Below, piece after piece: positions 42,932 to 55,300 of a DNA stretch of 64,000 nt. The stretch is taken from NCBI RefSeq assembly GCF_006346395.1, contig NZ_VDMS01000001.1:744001-808000 (forward strand), read 5' to 3'. How positions within the stretch are numbered: the first letter of the stretch is position 1; each line of letters begins with the position of its first letter. The position numbers were made by a program, and so were the translations under genes. The notes beneath the pieces were generated by a model. The model did not search any database and was not told the origin of the DNA. It saw only the letters and a list, made by a program, of their open reading frames with translations. The stretch comes from Nocardioides plantarum (lineage in GTDB: Bacteria; Actinomycetota; Actinomycetes; Propionibacteriales; Nocardioidaceae).

Positions 42932-42963
42932 TACAGGTAGGTCTGGCTACAGGTAGGTCTGGC
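42932..42963. repeat. 16-bp tandem duplication at the end of def
   Basis: TACAGGTAGGTCTGGC occurs twice in direct succession; the def stop codon spans the junction. Either copy would supply an in-frame stop, so the duplication is silent for the protein. Confidence 0.9.
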
Positions 42964-43507
42964 GAGCGTAGACGGCGTGGGCGCCGGCGACCCGGTCCAG
43001 GAACAGCAGGCCGGCGCAGTGGTCGATCTCGTGCTGCAGGGCACGGGCCTCGAACGCGTTGGCCTCGACCTCGACACGCTCGCCCGTGCCGGGGAGGTGC
43101 CCGGTCACCACCAGTCGGCTCGCCCGCTTCACGTCGCCGGTCAGGTCGGGGACGCTCATGCAGCCCTCGCGGCCCTTCTCGTTGCGCGAGCTGGAGACGA
43201 CCTCGGCGTTGACCAGGACGAAGGTGCCGTGGTGGTCGCGGACCTTGGGGTGCTGCGACACGTCGACGCAGAACACCATCGAGCTCACGCCGACCTGTGG
43301 GGCGGCGAGGCCGACGCAACCGGGGCTGACGCGCATGGTGGCGACCAGGTCGGCGGCGAGCTGGACGACCTCCGGGGAGGTCGGGTCGACGGCGCTGGTG
43401 GGGGTGGAGAGCACGGGGTCGGGGGCGCGTACGACGTCGAGCACGCGTCCGGCGACGCCGAGGTCGAGCTCGGTCCAGCGAGCCACCGGGTCGTCGAGCA
43501 GCGACAT
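42947..43507 (-). CDS. def: Peptide deformylase
   Basis: The 186-residue metalloenzyme removes the formyl group from nascent proteins. The three motifs are CVGLAAPQVGV (motif I), EGCMSVPDL (motif II, metal Cys) and ALQHEIDHCAG (motif III, two metal His). Length and a short basic tail fit actinobacterial Def. I chose the ATG at 43507, which shares 1 nt with the stop of the ACT gene. Confidence 0.92.
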   Translation of the reverse strand: MSLLDDPVARWTELDLGVAGRVLDVVRAPDPVLSTPTSAVDPTSPEVVQLAADLVATMRVSPGCVGLAAPQVGVSSMVFCVDVSQHPKVRDHHGTFVLVNAEVVSSSRNEKGREGCMSVPDLTGDVKRASRLVVTGHLPGTGERVEVEANAFEARALQHEIDHCAGLLFLDRVAGAHAVYARQTYL

Positions 43508-44043
43508 CACAGCTCGTCGGTCTCGACGGGACGCAGGGAGGCCCCCACCCCGAGGCCGCCGGCGACCTCCCGGATCGCGACGTCGAGGCCGGCCTGGTCG
43601 ACGTCGAGCGGGAGGTCGATCTCGGCGATCAGCAGGTAGAGGTCACCGGCCAGGCGGGTGGTCAGGTCGGTGATGTTGCCGCCGACGCGGGCGACCTCGG
43701 CGACCACGGCCGAGACGATGCCGGCGCGGTCGCCGCCGTGGACGGTCAGCACCCACGGCGTACCGGCTGCTGCGGGGGCGTCCTCGACGGGCACCTCGCG
43801 GACCGTGACGGACAGCGTGCCGTCGGTGGTGAGCGGCTCGAGGGCCGCGGCGATCTCGGTGTCGGACGCCGTGCCCGACCCGACCAGCATCATCGCGAAG
43901 TGACCCCGCAGCAGGGTCATCGTCGAGTCCTCGAGGTTGAGGCCCAACCCGGCGAGGCGCTCGGTGGTCTCGGCGATGATGCCGGGACGGTCGTGGCCGA
44001 GGACGGTGATGGCGTGGAGGGTCTGACTCACGGGGCCGATCAT
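43507..44043 (-). CDS. Tandem ACT-domain regulatory protein (GcvR-like)
   Basis: The 178-residue protein has two ACT domains: ITVLGHDRPGIIAETTERLA (near residue 12) and LTVHGGDRAGIVSAVVAEVA (near residue 97). These resemble glycine-cleavage regulator proteins that bind small amino acids. The ATG at 44043 overlaps the UDG stop (ATGA); a GTG at 44031 is the alternative and starts at SQTLHAITV. It has no catalytic domain. Confidence 0.8.
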   Translation of the reverse strand: MIGPVSQTLHAITVLGHDRPGIIAETTERLAGLGLNLEDSTMTLLRGHFAMMLVGSGTASDTEIAAALEPLTTDGTLSVTVREVPVEDAPAAAGTPWVLTVHGGDRAGIVSAVVAEVARVGGNITDLTTRLAGDLYLLIAEIDLPLDVDQAGLDVAIREVAGGLGVGASLRPVETDEL

Positions 44044-44729
44044 CGCAGCCGGGCCGCGCGGCCGAGCACGGCGTCGAGCATGGGCTCGGTCAGCCGCCCG
44101 GTGAAGGTGTTCTGCTGGCTGGGGTGGTAGCTGCCGAGCAGCAGGACCTCGCCGTGCGGGGCACCCAGCACCGCCTCCGCGCCGTGGCCGAAGCGCGGCT
44201 TGGGCCGCGGGACGGTCCACCCGGCGCGACGGGCCGCGGCGAGGCTGGCGTCCCAGCCGATCGATCCGAGCGCGACGACCACCCGCACCGAGGGCGCCAC
44301 CAGCGTGAGCTCGGCGTCGAGCCACGTCGCGCAGCGCGCCTTCTCGTCGGTGGTCGGCTTGTTGTCGGGCGGCGCACACCGCACGGCCGCCACCACCCGG
44401 GTGCCGAACAGCTCGAGCCCGTCGTCGATGCTCACGCTGGTGGGCTGGTTGGCCAGGCCGACGCGGTGCATCGAGGCGAAGAGCCAGTCGCCGGACCGGT
44501 CGCCGGTGAACATCCGCCCGGTCCGGTTGGCGCCGTGGGCCGCGGGCGCGAGCCCGACGACCAGCACCCGCGGCTCGGCGGCGCCGAATCCCGGGACCGG
44601 GCGTCCCCAGTAGGTCTCCTCGGCGTACGACGCCCGCTTGTCTCGCGCGACCTGCTCGCGCCACCGGACCAGCCGGGGGCAGCGCCGGCAGGAGACGACG
44701 CGGGAGTCGAGGTCGTCGAGCGACCTCAC
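44040..44729 (-). CDS. Uracil-DNA glycosylase, family 5-like (UdgB)
   Basis: The 229-residue protein excises uracil or deaminated bases. It has VSCRRCPRLVRWRE with iron-sulfur cysteines, the active-site motif VGLAPAAHGANRTGRMFTGD (no Asp/Asn water activator, as in family 5), and the second motif GSYHPSQQNTFTGRL. The Cys in VRCAPPDNKP and CATW probably complete the 4Fe-4S set. The GTG at 44729 overlaps the ppx stop by 4 nt. Confidence 0.85.
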   Translation of the reverse strand: MRSLDDLDSRVVSCRRCPRLVRWREQVARDKRASYAEETYWGRPVPGFGAAEPRVLVVGLAPAAHGANRTGRMFTGDRSGDWLFASMHRVGLANQPTSVSIDDGLELFGTRVVAAVRCAPPDNKPTTDEKARCATWLDAELTLVAPSVRVVVALGSIGWDASLAAARRAGWTVPRPKPRFGHGAEAVLGAPHGEVLLLGSYHPSQQNTFTGRLTEPMLDAVLGRAARLR

Positions 44730-45637
44730 GCGAGGAGCGACCACGCGATGCCGTCCAGGATGTCGGACTCCGAGACCACCAGCCGCGACCCCCCGCTGCG
44801 CTCGAGCACCCGACCGAGGATCAGCGCACCGGCCCCGATGACGTCGGCACGACCCGGGTGCATCCACGGCAGCGCGAGCCGCTCGGCCACGGTCATGGCC
44901 ACCAGGCGGTCGACGAGCGCCATGACATCGGCGGTGGCCAGGACGGACTGGTCGATCGCGCTCCGGTCGTACGACGCCAACCCGAGCACCCCGGCCGCGA
45001 TCGTGGTCACGGTGCCCGCGACGCCGACCACCGACGCGGCCGCCGCGGGATCGACGGGGCAGGCGTCGAGGGCCCGGTCGACGTCGTCGAGGACCGCGGC
45101 CACCTCGGCCGTGGTGGGCGGGTCGGAGCGCAGGTGGCGCTCGTGCAGGCGCACCGAGCCGATGTCCATCGAGTGTGCGGCCGTCGGGCCGGACGCGTCG
45201 CCGAGCACCAGCTCGGTCGACCCACCGCCGACGTCGATGACGAGCACCGGGTAGCGGGGCGCGTCGCGCAGGTGGCGCACGGCGCCGCCGTAGGCCAACC
45301 CGGCCTCCTCGGCCCCGCTCACCACCTCGGGCTCGACGCCGAGCCGCGCGCGCACCCCGGCACGGAAGACCTCGGCGTTGCGGGCGTCGCGACTCGCCGA
45401 CGTCGCGCAGAAGCGCACCCGCGACGGCGGCACGGCGTGCTCGTGCAGCAGCTCGGCGTACTCATCGATGGCCGAGAAGGTCCGCTCCAGGGCCGCGTCG
45501 GAGAGCAGGCCCGTGTGGTCGACGCCCTCGCCGAGGCGCACCATCCGCATCTCGCGGACCAGCTCGCCGGCGGGCCCGGTGACCAGCAGCTTGATCGTGT
45601 TGGTGCCGCAGTCGATGGCGGCGACCGGCCTAGTCAT
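44726..45637 (-). CDS. ppx: Exopolyphosphatase / Ppx-GppA family
   Basis: The 303-residue ASKHA protein hydrolyses polyphosphate or pppGpp. Phosphate loops are VAAIDCGTNTIKLLV and LVIDVGGGSTELVLG, with the family's EVVSGAEEAGLAYGGA and AGTVTTIAAGVLGL. It is the short two-domain form, like mycobacterial Rv1026, and lacks the C-terminal HD domain. It overlaps the DUF501 gene by 8 nt. Confidence 0.88.
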   Translation of the reverse strand: MTRPVAAIDCGTNTIKLLVTGPAGELVREMRMVRLGEGVDHTGLLSDAALERTFSAIDEYAELLHEHAVPPSRVRFCATSASRDARNAEVFRAGVRARLGVEPEVVSGAEEAGLAYGGAVRHLRDAPRYPVLVIDVGGGSTELVLGDASGPTAAHSMDIGSVRLHERHLRSDPPTTAEVAAVLDDVDRALDACPVDPAAAASVVGVAGTVTTIAAGVLGLASYDRSAIDQSVLATADVMALVDRLVAMTVAERLALPWMHPGRADVIGAGALILGRVLERSGGSRLVVSESDILDGIAWSLLA

Positions 45638-46121
45638 CGACCGAGACGCACGGGCCGCTCGCCCACCACTCCCCCAGGCGCTCGAGCACCTCGTCGCCCA
45701 GCGGGTTGACGCCGGGACCCGCCGCGAGGGCGTGCCCGGCTAGCACGTGCAGGCACTTGACCCGGTCGGGCATGCCACCGGCGGAGACCCCGTCGATCTC
45801 GGGCACGTCGCCGAGGGTCGCCCGGAAGGCGAGGTAGGCCTCGTGTGCGGCGCGGTAGCCGGCGGCGAGCTCGGGGTCCTCGCCGAGACGCGCCTGCATC
45901 TCCTTCATCACCCCGCCGCCCTCGAGGGTGCCGATCAGCGACGCGGCCCGGGGGCAGGTGAGGTAGAAGGTCGTCGGGAACGGGTCGCCGTTGGGCAGCC
46001 GCGGCTCGGTGGTCACGACGTCGGGGTTGCCGCAGGGGCACCGATGACCTACCCCGTGGATGGCGCGCGGCGGCCGACCGAGCTGGGCCCGGATCGCCGC
46101 CTCGTCGGCGGGCTCGATCAC
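45630..46121 (-). CDS. DUF501 protein
   Basis: The 163-residue protein has RCPCGNPDVVTTEPRLPNGD and PFPTTFYLTCPRAASLIGTLE, hallmark stretches of DUF501, with cysteines that may bind zinc. The C-terminal half is helical (GGMPDRVKCLHVLAGHALAA). Function unknown, but the gene is fixed between divIC and ppx in actinobacteria, as here. The GTG start overlaps the divIC stop by 4 nt. Confidence 0.85.
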   Translation of the reverse strand: MIEPADEAAIRAQLGRPPRAIHGVGHRCPCGNPDVVTTEPRLPNGDPFPTTFYLTCPRAASLIGTLEGGGVMKEMQARLGEDPELAAGYRAAHEAYLAFRATLGDVPEIDGVSAGGMPDRVKCLHVLAGHALAAGPGVNPLGDEVLERLGEWWASGPCVSVDD

Positions 46122-46720
46122 TCCGCGGACTCCTCGGCCGGGGCGCCCTCGGGGTCCTTGATCATGGTCTGCGGCAGCGGATCGGTGCGCCGGGGCGGGT
46201 TGCCGGCGACCTTCATCGACTGCCACGCGCCGTCCCACCACGCCTTCGGCTCGGCCGGGTCGACGGTGCTGGGGTCGCTCAGCCTCGCCTCGACGTCGAG
46301 CGGCTTGCCGCCGTCGACGGCGACGTAGGGAACCTCGCCGGGGCGGACGTAGCCGAGCTTGCGCAGCTCCTGCTCGGCGTACTCGTCGGTGCTCTGGCGG
46401 GCGATCTCGCGCTCCATCTCCGCGTTGCGGGCCTCCTTGGCCCGGTTGCCCTCGATGTTGGCCTGCATGCCGTCGCGCAGCGGGAGGTAGGCGCGGGCCA
46501 GCGAGGAGGCCGAGATGGCCAGCACGGCCAGGACCAGCACCAGGATCGCCGCGCGACTCGTCAGCCGCGGCGACGGCCTCGCAGCAGCCGGGGCGGCCCC
46601 GCGCGTCGCCACCGGGGTCGTGCGCGGCCGCGGGGTGCGGGCGCGACCGGGACCGCCGCCGCGGCCCGCGGGACGCGACCCGCGTGACGGCGTACGGCGA
46701 CCCGATCCCGACGTGGACAT
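46118..46720 (-). CDS. divIC: Septum formation initiator protein (FtsB/DivIC family)
   Basis: The 200-residue protein has a basic Pro/Arg-rich cytoplasmic N-terminus (about 55 residues), one membrane helix (AILVLVLAVLAISASSLARA) and an extracytoplasmic coiled coil (NRAKEARNAEMEREIARQST), then the ELRKLGYVRPGEVPYV motif. It belongs to the FtsB/L/Q division complex. I chose ATG 46720 because GGGAGG lies 9 nt upstream; 46729 abuts that site. It follows eno by 31 nt. Confidence 0.85.
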   Translation of the reverse strand: MSTSGSGRRTPSRGSRPAGRGGGPGRARTPRPRTTPVATRGAAPAAARPSPRLTSRAAILVLVLAVLAISASSLARAYLPLRDGMQANIEGNRAKEARNAEMEREIARQSTDEYAEQELRKLGYVRPGEVPYVAVDGGKPLDVEARLSDPSTVDPAEPKAWWDGAWQSMKVAGNPPRRTDPLPQTMIKDPEGAPAEESAE

Positions 46721-46751
46721 GGAGACCATCCTCCCCCGAGAGGGGCCCGGA

Positions 46752-48068
<1,317 letters not shown>

Positions 48069-48229
48069 CTACCGCTGACCCCCTCGTCGTACGACGCCGA
48101 GTCGACGTGCGGGACGTCAAGACGAGGGTTTGCCCGGTAGTCGCCCACCCGTCACCCAGGAGAGGTTGTCTAGACCGGCGGTTCGCCCAGCCGGTTGCCA
48201 TTGCCAGGAAACCCACAAGGAGCCCCCGC

Positions 48230-49063
48230 ATGAAGCACACCCGACCGTTCCAGGTCGTCGTCGCCGGAGCCGCAGCCTGTGCGGCGCTGCTCGCCTCCCC
48301 CGCCGCACAGGGCGCGAACGACGACTCCGCAGGCAGCTCGGTCAAGGCACCGCAGCCGCCGACCTTCGCGGAGTTCGAGGCGGCCACCTACCGCGACCAC
48401 GACGGCCAGTACATCGTCAACGGCGACGAGCCGCTCGCGACCACCGCCGAGCTGCGGGCCTACTACGACCGCATGGTCAGCTCGGGCGACACCGACTCGC
48501 AGAGCCTCATCGTCAATCAGGACGGCGGCGTCGACGACGTCTGGAGTGCCAGCCAGGCCCTCGACCTGACCTACTGCGTCAGCGACGACTTCGGCGCCGA
48601 GAAGGACACCGTGGTCGACGCGATGGCCGCCGGTGCGGGCCAGTGGGAGGCGGCCTCCTCGGGCGTCGACTTCACCTACGTCCCCTCCGAGGACGCCGAC
48701 TGCGTGACGAGCAACGACAACGTGCTGTTCTCCGTCGAGCCCGTCGTCACCAGCGAGTACATCGCCCGCGCGTTCTTCCCCAGCAGCCCCGACTCCGAGC
48801 GCAACGTGCTCGTCGCCGACTCGCTCACGACGTCCGGCTGGGCCCCCGAGAACATCCTGGCCCACGAGCTCGGCCACGTCCTCGGCTTCCGCCACGAGCA
48901 CACCCGGCCCGAGGCCGGCACCTGCTTCGAGGACAACAACTGGCGGCCGCTGACGCCGTACGACGCGGCGTCGATCATGCATTACCCGCAGTGCAACGGT
49001 GCGACCGAGGACCTCAGCATGTCGGGCACCGACCGTGAGGGTGTCGCCTCGATCTACGGCTGA
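48230..49063 (+). CDS. Secreted metzincin-type metalloprotease
   Basis: The 277-residue protein has a signal peptide (FQVVVAGAAACAALLASPAA, cleavage near QGA). A zinc-binding consensus follows, HELGHVLGFRHEH, of the HExxHxxGxxHE type, with the metzincin Met-turn SIMHYPQC about 50 residues on. It resembles astacin/matrixin-like bacterial proteases. Several cysteines may form disulfides. AAGGAG lies 7 nt before the ATG. It probably digests extracellular protein. Confidence 0.82.
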   Translation: MKHTRPFQVVVAGAAACAALLASPAAQGANDDSAGSSVKAPQPPTFAEFEAATYRDHDGQYIVNGDEPLATTAELRAYYDRMVSSGDTDSQSLIVNQDGGVDDVWSASQALDLTYCVSDDFGAEKDTVVDAMAAGAGQWEAASSGVDFTYVPSEDADCVTSNDNVLFSVEPVVTSEYIARAFFPSSPDSERNVLVADSLTTSGWAPENILAHELGHVLGFRHEHTRPEAGTCFEDNNWRPLTPYDAASIMHYPQCNGATEDLSMSGTDREGVASIYG

Positions 49064-49105
49064 CCCACAGCACGACTGATCCATCGCACGACCGCACCAC
49101 CACCA

Positions 49106-49144
49106 CGAGAGCCCCCGACGAGCACCGCTCGTCGGGGGCTCTCG
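49106..49144. terminator. Bidirectional terminator between the metzincin and mazG genes
   Basis: A perfect 18-bp stem, CGAGAGCCCCCGACGAGC against its complement at 49127-49144, with an ACC loop lies 42 nt after the protease and 3 nt before the mazG stop. Confidence 0.85.
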
Positions 49145-49147
49145 TCG

Positions 49148-49789
49148 TCAGTCCTGCGCGAGCAGCACGCGTACGGCGTCGCGCAGCTCCTGCTCGGGGT
49201 CGACGCCTGCGTCGTGGGCCTCGGCGACCAGGGCGAGCAGCCGCTCGCCGATGCTGCCGTCGCCACCGCTCCCCGCGGTGGGTGCGGCCCGGCCGGCGCG
49301 CGCGAGCCGGTCGAGGACCTTGTCGGCGTAGAGCAGGGCCGGCAGCGTCGGGGCGATGCCGTCGGTGATCTCGTCGCGCCGCTTCTCGGTCGCCTTGACC
49401 GACTCCCACAGCTCGTTGACGTCCGCGGCCGAGGCCGCCGAGACACCGGCGCCGCCGTCGCCACCGCCGAGGGTCACGTCGCCGAAGACGTGGGGGTTGC
49501 GGCGACGCATCTTGGCCACGATGCCGTCCGCCACGTCGTCGAGGTCGAAGAGCCCGTCCTGCTCGGCGATCGCAGCGTGGAAGTAGACCTGGAGCAGCAG
49601 GTCGCCGAGCTCCTCGCGCAGGTCGTCGGGCGTGCCGGTCTCGATGGCGTCGACGGTCTCGTGGAGCTCCTCGACCAGGTAGCGCACCAGGGAGCGGTGG
49701 GTCTGCTGCTGCTTCCACGGGCACTCCGCACGCAGGCGCCGCATCACCTCGCGGAACTCGAGCAGCGGCTCGGCGCCCGGGTCGGTCAT
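49148..49789 (-). CDS. mazG: Nucleoside triphosphate pyrophosphohydrolase MazG
   Basis: The 213-residue protein hydrolyses (d)NTPs to monophosphates. The catalytic MazG motif is present: CPWKQQQTHRSLVRYLVEELHE, then the acidic EELGDLLLQVYFHAAI and NPHVFGDV. It is a single-domain MazG plus helical tail, similar to mycobacterial Rv1021. The ATG at 49789 overlaps the lipoprotein gene stop by 4 nt. Confidence 0.88.
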   Translation of the reverse strand: MTDPGAEPLLEFREVMRRLRAECPWKQQQTHRSLVRYLVEELHETVDAIETGTPDDLREELGDLLLQVYFHAAIAEQDGLFDLDDVADGIVAKMRRRNPHVFGDVTLGGGDGGAGVSAASAADVNELWESVKATEKRRDEITDGIAPTLPALLYADKVLDRLARAGRAAPTAGSGGDGSIGERLLALVAEAHDAGVDPEQELRDAVRVLLAQD

Positions 49790-50562
49790 CCCTGAGGGGC
49801 GCTCGGGGTGCTCGGGTCGCTCGGGGTGCCGCAGACCTGGTCGGCGGGCAGCGAGGCGTTGGCCTTGGCGAGGGCCGCCTGGAGCGCGGTCGCGTCGGTG
49901 GCGCCGCTCAGGTCGATCGCCGTGACGGCGCTGGCGTCGCGCGCCTGGGTGCTGACGGGCACGGACAGGCCGTCGTCGGCCTTGAACGTGCCGTCCTCGA
50001 GCCGCAGACCGAAGGTCGGGTTGAGGTCGACATCGTGGTCGGCGATCCACGTGGTGATGGCCTGGTTGCCCCGCGCGCTGATCTTGTCGGCGTCGGCGGG
50101 CTCGGTACCGGTCTCCTCGCGCAGCAGCACGTTGCCGACGGCGGCCGCGGCGTAGGCGACGAAGTAGCGGGCCTGGTCACCCTCGCGCATCGCCTTGGCG
50201 ACGTCGGCGGGGGCGGCGGCGTAGGTCTCGGTGAGGCTGGCGACCGCCTTGGTGTAGTCGTCGGGCAGCGTGGCGTCGAGGTCGTCGAGGAGGTGCTTGG
50301 CCGCCTCTTGGCGCACGAGCGTCTCGAGGGAGAGCCGGCGCACGGTGAAGCGCGGGTAGGCCAGCGTGTTGTCGGTCGTGTCGAGGTAGTCGCACGTGCC
50401 GGAGGTGAGGTCGTCGACCTCGGAGACGCTGAAGTCGGTGCCGTCGACCCGGGCGGCGACGCCGGGACGGACCTGCTCGTCGGCGACCCCGCACCCGCTG
50501 AAGGCCGTGGCGACCAGCAGGAGGGGGGCGACGAGCGCAGCGCGACGGGGGGTGATGCTCAC
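49786..50562 (-). CDS. SurA N-terminal-like secreted lipoprotein
   Basis: The 258-residue product has an N-terminal hydrophobic signal ending in ATAFSGC, a poor but usable lipobox. It then has VAARVDGTDFSVSEVDDL, the usual opening of SurA/PrsA-type chaperones, helical repeats, and a Ser/Pro-rich tail. No PPIase (rotamase) domain follows, so it is a chaperone-like or partial form. GTG 50562 has AGGAG 9 nt upstream. It lies between mfd and mazG, where mycobacteria have lpqU. Confidence 0.7.
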   Translation of the reverse strand: MSITPRRAALVAPLLLVATAFSGCGVADEQVRPGVAARVDGTDFSVSEVDDLTSGTCDYLDTTDNTLAYPRFTVRRLSLETLVRQEAAKHLLDDLDATLPDDYTKAVASLTETYAAAPADVAKAMREGDQARYFVAYAAAAVGNVLLREETGTEPADADKISARGNQAITTWIADHDVDLNPTFGLRLEDGTFKADDGLSVPVSTQARDASAVTAIDLSGATDATALQAALAKANASLPADQVCGTPSDPSTPSAPQG

Positions 50563-50590
50563 GACGAGGTCTCCTGGGGCGGTGCGACGG

Positions 50591-54112
<3,522 letters not shown>

Positions 54113-54206
54113 GAGGACTCCGGGTGGTCGGGCAACACAAGAGACCCCCGATCGGCGAGGACCCGGGGGATGCTCCCCGAGTCTAGGAGCACCCACCGAC
54201 AGTTGC

Positions 54207-54245
54207 TCACTCGCGCGGATCGACGACCCGGCCGAGGAGCAGCGG
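54207..54245 (-). pseudogene. Relic of a serpin 3' end
   Basis: On the minus strand this stretch reads PLLLGRVVDPRE then stop, matching the last residues PLFLGRVVDPRG of the serpin at 55301-56617. 19 identical nt (CGCGCGGATCGACGACCCG) occur in both, and flanking bases downstream of the stops also resemble each other. The rest of the gene is missing. Confidence 0.6.
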
Positions 54246-54312
54246 TCGGCGACGAGGTCGGGTGGGCGATCCGCTTCACCGGCCGTTCACCGGGGTGCGC
54301 CACGATCCGCCC

Positions 54313-55179
54313 GTGCCCGCCCGAGTCGTCCTGGCCCTCCTCCTCCTGCTCGGCGCCGCGGGATGCTCGACGGCTCAAGGCGATCGCACCTCCGACCGCA
54401 CCTCGGAGCGCACCAGCGGCAACATGGTCGTGGGCGCGCCGGCGACCGCGCCGGAGCGACCACACTGGGTCACTGGTCGGCTCGTCGTCGAGCCGGTCAC
54501 CGCCGGTCGGGCCTGCCTGCTGCTGCGCACCACGTCCGGTACCTACGTGCTGCGGTCGGCCAGCCGTCGCCTCGTGCCCGTCGCCTGGCAGAGCGAGGGC
54601 ACCTTCGACGCCACCCGATCCGGCATCGCCCGCGGACGCCGGCTCGTGGCCGCCTACTCCGACGAGTCCACCTCGGTGCGGGGTGCCGTCTCCTCGGCCA
54701 CCGACCCGGTCTGCCCCACCTACCCCACCTTGTCCTTCGTCGCGGCCGCCCGACCCCGCCAGGAACCCTCCGCCCCGACCGCCACGCCCGTCGCACCCGT
54801 GACCCCCGTCGTACCCGCTACCGACCCGGCCGACGGCCCGGTCCTCCCTGGCGTGACCGACCCGGAGCTCGTCCCGGTCCGCATGTCGGGTCGCATCACC
54901 GTGGTGCGCGGCAACCAGGGCGAGGGCTGGTGCCTGGCGCTCGAGACCGATGCGGGCGCCTACACGCTCTCCGAGGACACCCGCGACTACGACGCCGTCC
55001 TCACCACCGTCGACGGCCGGATCGACGAGCGGCGCACGGGCCTGCACCACCACGGCCGCAGCTCGCTGGGCATGGCGGCGTCATACGGCCAGCGGGTCGC
55101 CCTGCGCGGGACCCTGTCCTCGGACACCGACGTGCAGTGCAGCCGCTACCACGACCTGCGCGTGACCGGCCTGGGCTGA
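54313..55179 (+). CDS. Lipoprotein with a duplicated unknown domain
   Basis: The 288-residue product starts at GTG 54313 with a signal ending LLLLLGAAGC, giving a lipidated Cys near residue 17. The mature part has two copies of the same beta-rich domain: WVTGRLVVEP, ACLLLRTTSGTYVL and VRGAVSSATDPVC in the first; RMSGRITVVR, WCLALETDAGAYTL and LRGTLSSDTDVQC in the second. They are joined by a Pro/Thr/Val linker. No named family is recognised. It has a serpin relic on one side and an intact serpin gene on the other. Confidence 0.65.
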   Translation: MPARVVLALLLLLGAAGCSTAQGDRTSDRTSERTSGNMVVGAPATAPERPHWVTGRLVVEPVTAGRACLLLRTTSGTYVLRSASRRLVPVAWQSEGTFDATRSGIARGRRLVAAYSDESTSVRGAVSSATDPVCPTYPTLSFVAAARPRQEPSAPTATPVAPVTPVVPATDPADGPVLPGVTDPELVPVRMSGRITVVRGNQGEGWCLALETDAGAYTLSEDTRDYDAVLTTVDGRIDERRTGLHHHGRSSLGMAASYGQRVALRGTLSSDTDVQCSRYHDLRVTGLG

Positions 55180-55300
55180 GGCGCGTCGCCGGCTGGTCGG
55201 GTCCCGCAACCGCGATCAGTCAGCCGGGCGTTCCTCGCCGTCACCTAGCCCGGTGATCTCCAGGCCGAGGTTCGCGCTCCGGAGCACCTAGGGCAGTCGC

